A stretch of 64,000 nucleotides of DNA from Xestospongia bergquistia. Lineage: Eukaryota > Porifera > Demospongiae > Haplosclerida > Petrosiidae. Within the stretch, counting starts at the first letter, position 1, and each line of letters begins with the position of its first letter. This document shows positions 47,946 through 64,000 of this stretch, one piece after another. The DNA is taken from NCBI GenBank assembly GCA_963965975.1, contig OZ014411.1:5317001-5381000 (forward strand), read 5' to 3'. The position numbers and the translations under genes are program-made. The notes below the pieces were generated by a model. The model saw only the letters and a program-made list of their open reading frames with translations. It had not been told where the DNA came from and did no database searches.

Positions 47946-50251
47946 CTAAAATGCTACCATATTAATTCATTACATAGCAAACAAGTCAACATAGTAAGTA
48001 ATTAACACTCTACTTGTTTACTCCTTCATAGCTGTACACAAAATAGCCAGTAAACAGAATGTATAAAATACACATAGCATTATGAATTTTGCATTGGGAA
48101 TTTCATTAGTAAATTTTGTGATTAATAGAACAACATGTCAAAATATATAATGCAAGAAACTTTGTACTTGTTGTGTTAACAAATTGTACAAGCACAATCT
48201 TTCCCAATATACAGTATTTAATGGTGACAAATATGTCTAACATATTGGGACAAACTGGTGATTTACAAATTAGATTCATGTATGGATGGACAGATAGATA
48301 GACCAGCAGATGGATAAACAGTCAAGTAGATAATTCTTGTCGCTGTTATATTCATCACATAATATATAAACAAATATCAGAGAACAAGGAAAGGCTATAA
48401 CACAGAGCGAAAGTGTATCAAGAGAGACAGAATATAGGTGGATCTATCTTGAGTAGATAGCTTTACAAAAGTACAAGACGTAGGATGTGTTGATAACAGA
48501 ACAGATGTACAGCAAGTCCAGTATACATAACAACATGTGTGTATAGTCTACCTTGCAATTTGACATGGAGAGAATTATATAATGATTAATGAATAGGTAG
48601 ATTAAAAAGAAACAATCATATCAATGAGTGAAATTTAGCTTGTTGTTCTTGTATTTCCATCACTGCAATAATTATGATTGTGTGTGATTTATTACTTATT
48701 TAGATCAAGATTATTTAAATTAGTATTTATCATTCAACAGCTATGAGTAACCTCACAGACCATAGGTCTTCAATATAGTTCTACTGAAATTGGTCTTTGA
48801 TATATTATGTATTGATAATACCATAAGAGTATTATGCTAGCATTACTTAACGACCCTTGTAAAAAAAAAAGGTAATTTAAAGTTCCATATAAAAGTAATA
48901 TAAGTAAATTTTGGTTGTAATAAATTGATCTTATTTTTAGTGTGAAATGTAATACTGTTAACCTTTAAAATTTATACAACTCTACGCGTTTATAAACACT
49001 TTTGTCGAACTGAATACTGCGCCGCTACAAGATTTCATATGAATTGTAATTACTAATGATTGTTATATACGTATGTAATACTTTACGTGTGCTTAAAAGA
49101 CAACTCCATTTCTAAACTAATGAGAAACGCTTACCTAGTAAGAGAGATCAGACTTGCCGAACTTCATATGTCCCGACCTGGACTATACTATAATAAGTTA
49201 GATCACAAAAACAATCTCACTGAGACTGACAAGTCAAAACGATGTGGGAGTTCTTAACCACGCCTTCACTTAGCTGTTATTCAGAGGAGGCCGGCCGAGA
49301 ATCACGTGCAAAACTACGTTACATAGCGTAATGGGGTGGTTCTTAATTAAAAGGAGGCCGGAACAAAGAAGGAAACGGGGAAATGAGGTCAATCACTTCC
49401 GTATATTGACATTAAAAGGAAATCATGAGTGTCTTAATTATCTGTTAGAATAAACTAACATTGATTTCCGTGCTGACAACCTTTTAGGTATTGAGACTAC
49501 AATGAATGTTGTTTAGGGGAAATAATCTCTCATGGTTGTTTACTTTTTGTTCCTAAGGTTAACATAGTCATATACTATAAACAGTCTAATTCAGTTAATC
49601 ATTTGTCATAAACTTCATTGCGTTCATACTCTATTCTTCTAAATGATACATCTACCTCCTTTCATGATTCATCTACCTCAGCACTACAGTTGCTGGAGGT
49701 AATTGCCAGTTGATGACAGCATAGTATATAAAAATCTAAGTTCTCTTGATTCCTCTAAGTCAATGGGAATTGGTCCCATGCATATAGTGTGCTAAATCAT
49801 TTCATATTACCTACCATTACTCACTTGTTCGAAAAATACCAATACTCAGTGTTTATTCCTACAGAATAGAAAAATCATTTAGTAGTAATTTTTTCATGAA
49901 CAATGACTTACAATTGAAAGCTTTATTACAGAAGAATATAAATGTTTATTCAACCAGGGTCACTGAGTCTTGCAATTTGAACTATATGAAATGATAGGAA
50001 AGTATTATCAGATGAAGAAATAGACATTGGTAGTACACAGCTAAAGTCACAGTTATTGTTTTATTTTTTTGCATTTGCTCAAACATAGATTATCAGAACA
50101 CTCTTAATATCTATGGATTCAATAATTATCAAATAGTTGGTAAATGGTTATGAATGGAATGTGGTGCACGTGATATTTAATTATTCAATTCAAATTTATA
50201 TCCTTTGTCAGACTCTTGGCCACACTACATTTACCTTGACACTTACAAGAG
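47946..50251. other. Divergent region between scaffold gene and POLB
   Basis: It holds a GC-richer patch (about 49255-49400) with GGCCGGCC and CACGTG and two AGGAGGCCGG blocks, probably the promoter of the scaffold gene. It also holds the first copy of a 76-bp duplicated segment (49095-49170) and the POLB upstream region. A possible non-coding exon of the scaffold gene ends at a TACTAG/GTAAGC donor at 49135 on the minus strand. Confidence 0.45.
49095..49170. repeat. Dispersed direct duplicate, copy A (76 bp)
   Basis: Nearly identical to 50678-50755; both run from AAAAGACA through CCATTTCTAAACTAATGAGA and GAGATCAGACTTGCCGAACT to CATATG, with one 2-bp indel. On the minus strand both contain CTCTTACTAG followed by GTAAGC, a good splice-donor match. 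Confidence 0.9.
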
Positions 50252-53200
50252 ATGAGTAAAAGAAAAGCGCCTGAAAGTGGAAATCCTAATTCAGACATAG
50301 CTGATATTCTAATGGGTAAATGACATTTTTATTTATAAATATTATGCCACATATCTTATTCTTTTCCCTCTAGAATTGGCTAATTATGAGCGTAATGTTG
50401 GAAGAAATATACACAAGTATAATGCCTACAGGTAAACAGCATTGATAAAAATTAATGGTTATTTCTGTCTGGTAGAAAGGTTATGTATTATTCATATATA
50501 ATTAGGAGAGAATTATGAGATCATAAAAATCAGATTGCCCAGAGGCCCACTCGCTTAATGCAATAAAAGGACATTTGATGACTTAGCACAATTCCTTAGC
50601 TTTTAAACTACTGTTTTGACTAACCAATTAGAACTAGTGCTCATGATCATTAACTGCTCGAATCAGTTATTTGTAATAAAAGACATAACTCCATTTCTAA
50701 ACTAATGAGAAACGCTTACCTAGTAAGAGAGATCAGACTTGCCGAACTTCATATGAATATGACATGTTTTAATAAGTTTTGAGTTTCTTCTGGGTATGTT
50801 ATGAACGTACATATAACTATGATGTTTATCTTATGCAAGCATTGTTAACTTGATAGTATGCATTGCCCTTTATCTTTGATCCTAACTCAGCTCCAATCCT
50901 ACTAATTCTTTTGGTGTAACGAATTAAAAGATTTCTGAGCCATCCAAGGAGTTAGTTATGCTAAACACAAGAAAGGAAGTCTTTGTGATGTTTTGTCTTT
51001 TGTTTAAATAATCTAATCTTTTACCTAGTTTACTATGACTGGTATATATGCTACATCAACTTTGTTTGTTTAAGCTAACTTAAGACACTCGTCTAGTTCA
51101 TGTGGCGAAAAATCAATAAGAAGATATTTGTTGCCTTTTTTGTGTATTGCAAAACAATTCCTTTAAACCAATAAAGCATGAGATCAGAGTCTATTCATCC
51201 TACCTCTTTAGGGACTTTTAAGTTTTGTTTTCTTTGCTTTAAAAGTTGCATAATTTGAGTTGGACATAAAAACAACTTTAGTCTTGTTAACTGAATGCTT
51301 GATTGTGCTACAAATTGCTTGCCTTTGCAATGACTCTGCCCAGGGTATGACTCACTTTGAAAGTTAACTATGTTCAATCCTTCAGACAGAAGCCTTGTGG
51401 ACACTCTGACCTTTGGGCGTGGCCAATTGGAACAGTTTGAACCTTGGGCCACAGACTTTAATGCTTAATGTTTAGGCTTTTGGGGTAGGGATCAGTATTA
51501 AAATATGCTAATCTTGGACCGTCCCACTGGGCTTCCATATTAAACACTAAATAATAAATCATATTGTGCCCCTTAATTTCATTGTGTATTCAGTATAAGT
51601 AGATAATGGGATTACTATCATATCAAATTCAATTGTTTTCAGAGTAATATTTTTACATTTTCTATTAAACAAAAGTTTATTAATAAATTTTCTATCTTCT
51701 TACTGTTCTCCTCTAGAAAAGCAGCTAATACTATAGCTAAGCATCCTGAGAGAATTACTAATGGAGCAGAGGCCAAGAAACTGGTAGGTCATTATTGATG
51801 ACTAATTAAAGCCAATTTTTAAATTTGTATACTGATTTACCTCATATTGTCAGAATGTATTGTGTATCATAAAAAAAACATCTAAAAAGTTAGCACTTAT
51901 TTTAAAAATAAATAAATATTTTAAAGAAATATCTGCAAACTAAAGCTCATCCTGTTAATCCTGTTATGTATTCCATCCTTTTATATAACTTGTATATATA
52001 TTAAAATCCATTACAAAATTGGAGTTCAAATGATTCTATCTTTGCTCATGACAGGAAGGGGTGGGTGAAAAAATTGCAAAGAAGATTGATGAAATTTTAA
52101 AGACTGGCCAGTTACAGAAACTAGAAAAGGTTAAGTTGTACACAATTAAAATAACTATAGATTTGCTGTATGTGTTTATATGTCCATGCATGTAAATTTT
52201 AATCATGACATCATCTGGATCATTGTCCTCTTGGTACATTGTGTTTCCCAGGCAATTCTACGATTTTTTTAATCATGTGCATGTAATATATACAGGTATG
52301 TTGTTTGTCTTCATCATTTTATTGTATTGTTGTGTGCAACTTACATAACAATGAATGAACTTAACCTGCATACATTAACTGCTGATACACATAGCAACCA
52401 ATAAATATTATTGCTTTTACCATGAACGCTTTGAATGAGCATGACTAAATGAAGCTTCTGACTTGAGAAAACATCTTTGAGCAGTTCCATAGCTTTCATC
52501 AATGCTCCAGTCATCAAAGTTTAGCAAAATAAAGTTCTTTACAACAACAACAACAAAAATTCCATCAAAATCATATTAGGATATTTTGCAATTATATTCT
52601 CGGTTTTACAAGTACCAATCCTGTTAATTGTGTAAGTGTACCAATTGTGTAAGTGTACATTAAAATTTCCTTTACAAGTGATGCTACTTTGAAGAAATAT
52701 TGATCTACTTATACAGTTAAATGGTATAAAGAATATTGTCTATAAATAAAAGGCTATCACAATATATCTATGTGTCTTTATTCTGAGAATATTTTAATGT
52801 AGAACGTTCTTACTTAATTTTTAAAAAATCTAAAAACGTGACATTTCAGAACTTGTAACCACTTAATAAAGTACTAAATTTTAAAATTATTAAAAACAAC
52901 ACTCTTTCTCTCGTTAATTAAAGTCATTTCACATTAAAATTGTAATTAGAGAATCCTTTAATTTACATGATATTGAACAATCAAACTTTATAGTATATAC
53001 CAGTGTATTAATTAGCTTAATTTAGTAATACATATAATATAAATGAAAAATCACTAGTTCTCTTTCTTTAGATACGTGCTGATGACTCAAGTAACGCTAT
53101 TAATTTCTTAACTCAAGTTTCGGGTATTGGGTAAGTCCTGGTGTCTCATGGGTTCTTTTCTTAAAATAATTTATAATGAAGAAGACTTACTTATAGATCA

Positions 53201-55745
53201 GAAATCACAGCTATTTATACACAAGTATAACTAAGTTCTAGAAAGTTCTAAGAGACAGGGTTCTACAAAGATTATAAACCAACTGCATACATTATTGTCA
53301 TTACATGGAGTACATACTGAGTTCATGAATAAACACTAGAATATGACAACTTGCTATTACTATAGAATTTGTTTTCAGAGATTGCCATGCAATTGTTGCT
53401 AACACTAACCAATTTCTCATGTAATTATTAAGTAATAAATTGTTTTACTCAAAATATGTTATTAGAATTTCTGTGTATTTTATAGTAAAATGACATGTTC
53501 ATTAAGATATTTTATTTTCTGTCTAGCCCAGCTGCTGCTAAGAAGTTAGTTGATGATGGCTTAACAACACTGGAAGGTTAGCGAGCTACTTGTCTTTATG
53601 TGTAAGTAATCTTTAATGTGTAAGTACATGTGCTGTTAATAGGAGTAAGAAATATTAGCAAATTTAGTATCACGGTATTTTAAGATAGATATAGAAGTTC
53701 AAGCAACATATCTACTAATGATGATATATACTCAACCGTAACAGGTCGCTTCTTTGGTTTATAACAATTGATTAATTGAAAATTGGTAATACTTAAATGA
53801 CAATTAATAAATCTTAAATTTATGATAATAGACACAATCTTTCCTGAAGTACTGAACAGATGCTCTGATGTGGCACAGATTGCACAGACAGAAGAGTACT
53901 TTTGTGCCATTTTACTGAGATAGGGATTAGTTTGAGTGTAAAGCTTTTACCACAGCAATGGGTTTTCCTTAATATCCAATTTACAAGCACTAATAATATA
54001 TGCTTTCAGACTTGATTTTTGCTCTGTTGATACAAATGGTCTTTAATAATTTTACTAAAGTGTGCTTTTTAGTAGGTGGATTTCTGCCAAATAATGTGTT
54101 ATGGAAGGAGCAATTGGTGTTAAAACTGAACATGGAGTTACCAATTTTCCTTCATAACTTCATCATCAGTGCTGTAATTATCTTAAAAGGTGGATCACAC
54201 ATATGACAACAAATTAATTTCATTTTCATTGGCCACAAATGCTAATTGAACTTCCTAGGTTCTTGTCTAGTTAGTCTTCTCTACCTTCTAGCATCTATGT
54301 TAGCTCTCCTTGCTTTTAAAACCTACTGTGTAATTAGTATCTTCAAAAGCATTTTGTAATTGTAGACTGTTTTAAATATAATGATGGCATTTCATTATAC
54401 CTAATTTTGTCATAATCACTACTTTATGATTACTGAATTTTTTTAAAACATCTAAACCATAAGTTATATATAATAATAATCACTAACATTTCTGTAGTTA
54501 TTTTAATTGATATAGAAGAATAAATAACATCATTCCATCCCTACATAGGCACTGCTGCTACTTGCCTGATTTGTGCTTTAAACCTAATATATTTTCACTT
54601 TTCTATCGTTTTAGATCTCAAAAAACATCCTGAAAAGCTTAACCATCATCAACAAATTGGAGTCAAGTATGTTATTGAAAAATAATTGTACCATCATTTG
54701 AAAACAGACAATCCTATAATCATTTTGGATCATGTGTGCATATGTATATTATTTTACTCTATTATTGTATGTGACAATTGAAGCAAGAAATAAAATTATG
54801 CTGCATCCTTAATTGTCGATGCATTTGGTAACCAATGAATTTTATTAATCCTAATTGCAAGTGCTATGACATTTATGTCACTGATCAGGATTAGAGGCCA
54901 CACCAATTTCAGTTAAAGTACCTTTTTTCTGTAGTACTTAACAATACCTTCCTGATAAACAGTTAAATTTTAAAGGTTCTATTAATTTCTTTATTGTTTT
55001 AGACACTTCCATGAATTTAATAAAAGAATACCTCGGTCAGAAATGATCCAATTACAGGAGATTGCATTTAAGTGTATCAGAGATGTGGATGATAATTTTG
55101 TAGCTACTGTTTGTGGTAGCTTCAGAAGAGGTATGTATTATTGTAATAGTAGTTGGTTAATGAAGACCTCTTAAAATGTAGTGTAATTATTAACCATATG
55201 TCACCATTATTTAGATGGAGGCAGTGAAATTTAGCACTTTGTTGTGTTTTATGTTGAAATACTTGAAAGTTATAAATTCAAACTAAATTTTCTTCTAGCA
55301 TAAAAATCTTTTCAAAGTTGTAAATATAAGACCGATTATCATCCAGCTCACAGTATAAAACCTTGCAACATGATATCATGTGACCTTTATTTGCCATTTT
55401 CTTCAAGAAATAATTTGTCCTATTAAAATTACCAATAGTTAGCAATATTAATGTTATGTATTTAAATTTATTCACCACTTCATTAAGCCATTATCCTTAA
55501 TACTGATTTGCTAGCATAACAAGAATCTTGATGAAGTTATTTTGATGTTGTTTACACATACTCAATCTGCTTCTAATATGCAGGTGCTTCATCTAGTGGT
55601 GACATTGATATACTAATAGGTCACCCAGACTATCAATCAGAGAGTAAAGGAATAGTAAGACACAATAAGATATACTTATTAATTGAATCTGCTTAATATT
55701 AAATAGTGTTACATATGTTCTAGTAAGGTACATTATATGGCCTTT

Positions 55746-55796
<51 letters not shown>

Positions 55797-57364
55797 ACGC
55801 ACACACACGCAGCCCAGTTTTATAAAAGATATTGTAGATAAAATGGAAAAGATTGAGTTTGTTACTGACACTTTGGCTTTGGGTGAATCAAAGTTTATGG
55901 TAAATAACTGGAAATTATGTATATTGATAATAGCTCAGCTTTATATGTACTTTACTCTACACAAAAGAAAACCTTAAATACTTTGAACACCAAAGAAAAG
56001 TATACAGTGTAGCAATGCATGGAATATAATTTGTGAAACTAACGCAAGTATTACTTTTAGAATAACATGTCCAGTTTATATAAAAGCATACATATACAGC
56101 TTAAAAATTTTTTTAGGGTACCTAGCATCCATGTTGTTACTCTAAAACAACTTGCTTTCTCTCTCTGGACTTAATCATCTTACAGGTTGGCTAAAATTAC
56201 ATAAAAGACATTTTCCAAATAATTTTAACAAACTGATCTACCAAAAGGACAGTGGTATTATTTGGAATAGGATTACACTAAAATAAACATGAAATAAGAT
56301 CATTGGTATTTTGTAATTAACTATATAAAATGTATCACCATTAATTAATAAGGTATTTAAAAACAAACAAAGATTTATTTTGGCACCTCATTTTTTACAG
56401 GGAGTGTGTATATTACCATCATCTGAAGACAATCCATCTCCTATTCATCGTCGTCTTGACATAAGATTAATTCCAATTGACCAGTACTACTTTGGAACAC
56501 TGTACTTCACTGGTAATACATAATTTTGTATTATTTCATTGATCTTTTTAAAAACATGACTGTTATGTGACCAAGTGTGTTATAAATCTGTTCTTTGTTA
56601 ACAGTTAAGAATAGCTACTTTGGCAACAATATTGGAAGTTTCAAGTTTCCCTACTTTCATATAGTTGAATGAGTGTGAGATGACCAGTGTGAAATATCAG
56701 AACTAAGATAACACTAGATACTTTGACCTGCATGGTTGTTAGGACAAACTCAGCTGCTTTGGCAACCCCATATTGCAATAGTTTTTAGTGTTTTGCTAAA
56801 TGTTCACATTTGTTTTCACTGCATAGGTAGTGATATGTTTAATAAAGAAATGAGAGCTCATGCATTGGAGAAAGGATTTACACTTAACGAATATTCTGTT
56901 CGTCCAATTGGAGCTACAGGTACAGCAATTTAAAGCTCTATAATAGTAATTGGGTCCCCAATATAAGCAAATTGAAACTGAAACTTTGTACTGTTCTGTA
57001 TATAGAGCAATCAAAAAACTTAGGATATCAAAATTAGTGCTTAAATGTTCGTTGTAATTCAATGTTTAAGTCAAACATAAGGTTTGTGTCAGTGCATGTG
57101 TGTAAGTTTAATTACATTCATGCATTTAAGTATTTAATCACAGTTACTATCATGGTATGTAGTTATAATTGTAGCTATTACTTACTGCCATTCACTCCTT
57201 ATTTGGTAATGTTTATAGCTTAACTGACATTTACCTATTGCCAAGATTTATTTATTTTCTTTATTAAAGGTATACCTGGAGAACCTATTCAAGTGTCATG
57301 TGAAGAAGACATCTTTTTGTTAATAGACTTTCCATATAAGAAACCAGAAGATCGCAATGTGTAG
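50252..57364 (+). CDS. POLB: DNA polymerase beta (complete, 13 exons)
   Basis: Exons: 50252-50315, 50374-50431, 51717-51783, 52055-52129, 53072-53130, 53527-53576, 54615-54666, 55003-55130, 55584-55654, 55813-55899, 56401-56512, 56827-56919, 57270-57364. All are in phase, giving 336 residues (human 335). POLB fills single-nucleotide gaps and removes 5'-deoxyribose phosphate in base excision repair. Seen: MSKRKAPE start; helix-hairpin-helix motifs [12 protein letters not shown] and VSGIGPAAAKKL; K73 at the position of the human Schiff-base Lys72; GSFRRG; catalytic aspartates D191 and D193 in SSGDIDI and D257 in RRLDIRL; YFTG (272-275) for nucleotide binding; and [15 protein letters not shown] near the end. 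All key residues are kept, so the enzyme should be active. It is convergent with SDAD1, with stops about 700 bp apart. Confidence 0.97.
50678..50755. repeat. Dispersed direct duplicate, copy B (78 bp)
   Basis: Second copy of the 49095-49170 segment, in the second POLB intron, about 1.6 kb away and in the same orientation. Near identity implies a recent duplication or gene conversion. Confidence 0.9.
55747..55812. repeat. (TC)n/(CA)n tract at the POLB exon 10 acceptor
   Basis: About 50 bp of TC dinucleotides with one TTTC interruption, followed by ACGCACACACACGCAG. The terminal CAG (55810-55812) is the splice acceptor of POLB exon 10, so the microsatellite supplies the polypyrimidine tract. 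Confidence 0.9.
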
Positions 57365-58067
57365 AAATACTTGATGCAAATTTGAAAACATCAGTTGTAC
57401 TAAACCTTTGTCAGCCATTTTACATACAGTAGGATATTTACCAAATGTACAACAAATATATTTCTTTTTAATGTTACTAAAATTGTCTTTATAACTTAGC
57501 AACTCTATTGACAATACTTGGAAATAGTCAACTTCCAGCTTTTATACTTCCATAAAACCGTGAACACATAATTTGAAATGGTGACAGATCCTGAAACTTC
57601 CATGCAATTAAATTAAAAACCAATTAAGTAGAGCTCTCCAGTCATGTTGCTATATTTACTTAAATTCTTGTTGCTGCTAAATTGTATAGTTAAAGCCATA
57701 AACTCTATTTAGAATAGAATTTGTAGAATAAAGTTCAAGAAAGCAGGTTAGCATAATGTATTATATTGTCCGCTGTTGACTGTATGACTATTCCTGCCAG
57801 TCAGAGTTACTTTTTGGTTAAAGATATGTGCCGAGGTTTCTAACGTGTTAACACACTAAGTTCACAAATGTCAATGGAAATAAAGGAGGAAGAGAAGGAG
57901 CACCTATCAAGAGACGTGCAAGGATATTTGTTTGGGATGTAGGGAGTACAAAAACACTAGGACATTGTTACAAGGTCAACAATGTCTAGGGATATAATAC
58001 TATAATATTCTATTTTTCAAATGATTTAGAAATAAAAGACATTTAAAATTTGTTCTACATATTACTA
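57365..58067. other. Convergent 3' region of POLB and SDAD1
   Basis: About 700 bp between the two stop codons. It contains plus-strand AATAAA hexamers near 57727 and 57880 that could serve POLB. No obvious minus-strand AATAAA for SDAD1 was found, so a variant signal is likely. No gene supported. Confidence 0.5.
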
Positions 58068-63948
<5,881 letters not shown>

Positions 63949-64000
63949 CTATAATAAGACAAAAATTGACAATAGACACTGTCAAAATCTGTTTCTACTA

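Overview
This is a 64-kb window of AT-rich eukaryotic nuclear DNA. It has spliced genes with GT-AG introns, dense microsatellites and small DNA transposons, and no prokaryotic features. The gene content (HGSNAT, DNA polymerase beta, SDAD1, an ABIN-type UBAN protein, a long calcium-binding-EGF protein, a CARD-like protein and UBR-box zinc fingers) points to an animal. The compact genes, low GC and gene mix fit an early-branching invertebrate such as a demosponge. That placement is inference; no taxonomic marker is present.

Layout: (1) 597-2537 (+), last four coding exons of HGSNAT, a lysosomal heparan-sulfate acetyltransferase. (2) 2843-10790, a tandem family: a decayed fragment, two intact two-exon genes (3472-6255 and 6782-10190) and a truncated third first exon. 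They encode type II membrane proteins that fuse a degenerate SDR/epimerase-like domain to a glycosyltransferase-like domain. Each intact intron carries a different small transposon. (3) 11374-19232 (-), a six-exon UBAN coiled-coil protein of the ABIN/TNIP type; its 5.4-kb intron holds a TAGTAA minisatellite and a hAT transposase remnant. (4) 21481-23898 (+), a secreted protein with 15 EGF-like modules and a proline-rich repeat tail, behind a TATA box. (5) 27607-28116 (+), a small CARD-like protein, followed by a 21-bp minisatellite. (6) 29758-33403 (+), a coiled-coil protein ending in a UBZ-like C2HC finger. (7) 33964-34728 (-), an intronless protein with three tandem UBR boxes. (8) 35728-47918 (-), an 18-exon gene for a coiled-coil scaffold of about 2,043 residues that I cannot name. 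(9) 50252-57364 (+), complete 13-exon POLB. (10) 58068-63948 (-), the last twelve coding exons of SDAD1, a 60S ribosome-biogenesis factor, running out of the window.

Multi-exon models were built by reading splice sites and checking phase at every junction; all listed exons join in frame. The housekeeping genes (HGSNAT, POLB, SDAD1) are confident. The central genes 3, 5, 6 and 7 each carry a domain type that binds ubiquitin or degrons or belongs to innate-immune adaptors (UBAN, CARD-like, UBZ, UBR box). Whether that clustering matters is an open question. The most unusual items are the SDR-like/glycosyltransferase fusion with lost SDR motifs, the triple UBR-box protein, and three long CT microsatellites that serve as polypyrimidine tracts of 3' splice sites.
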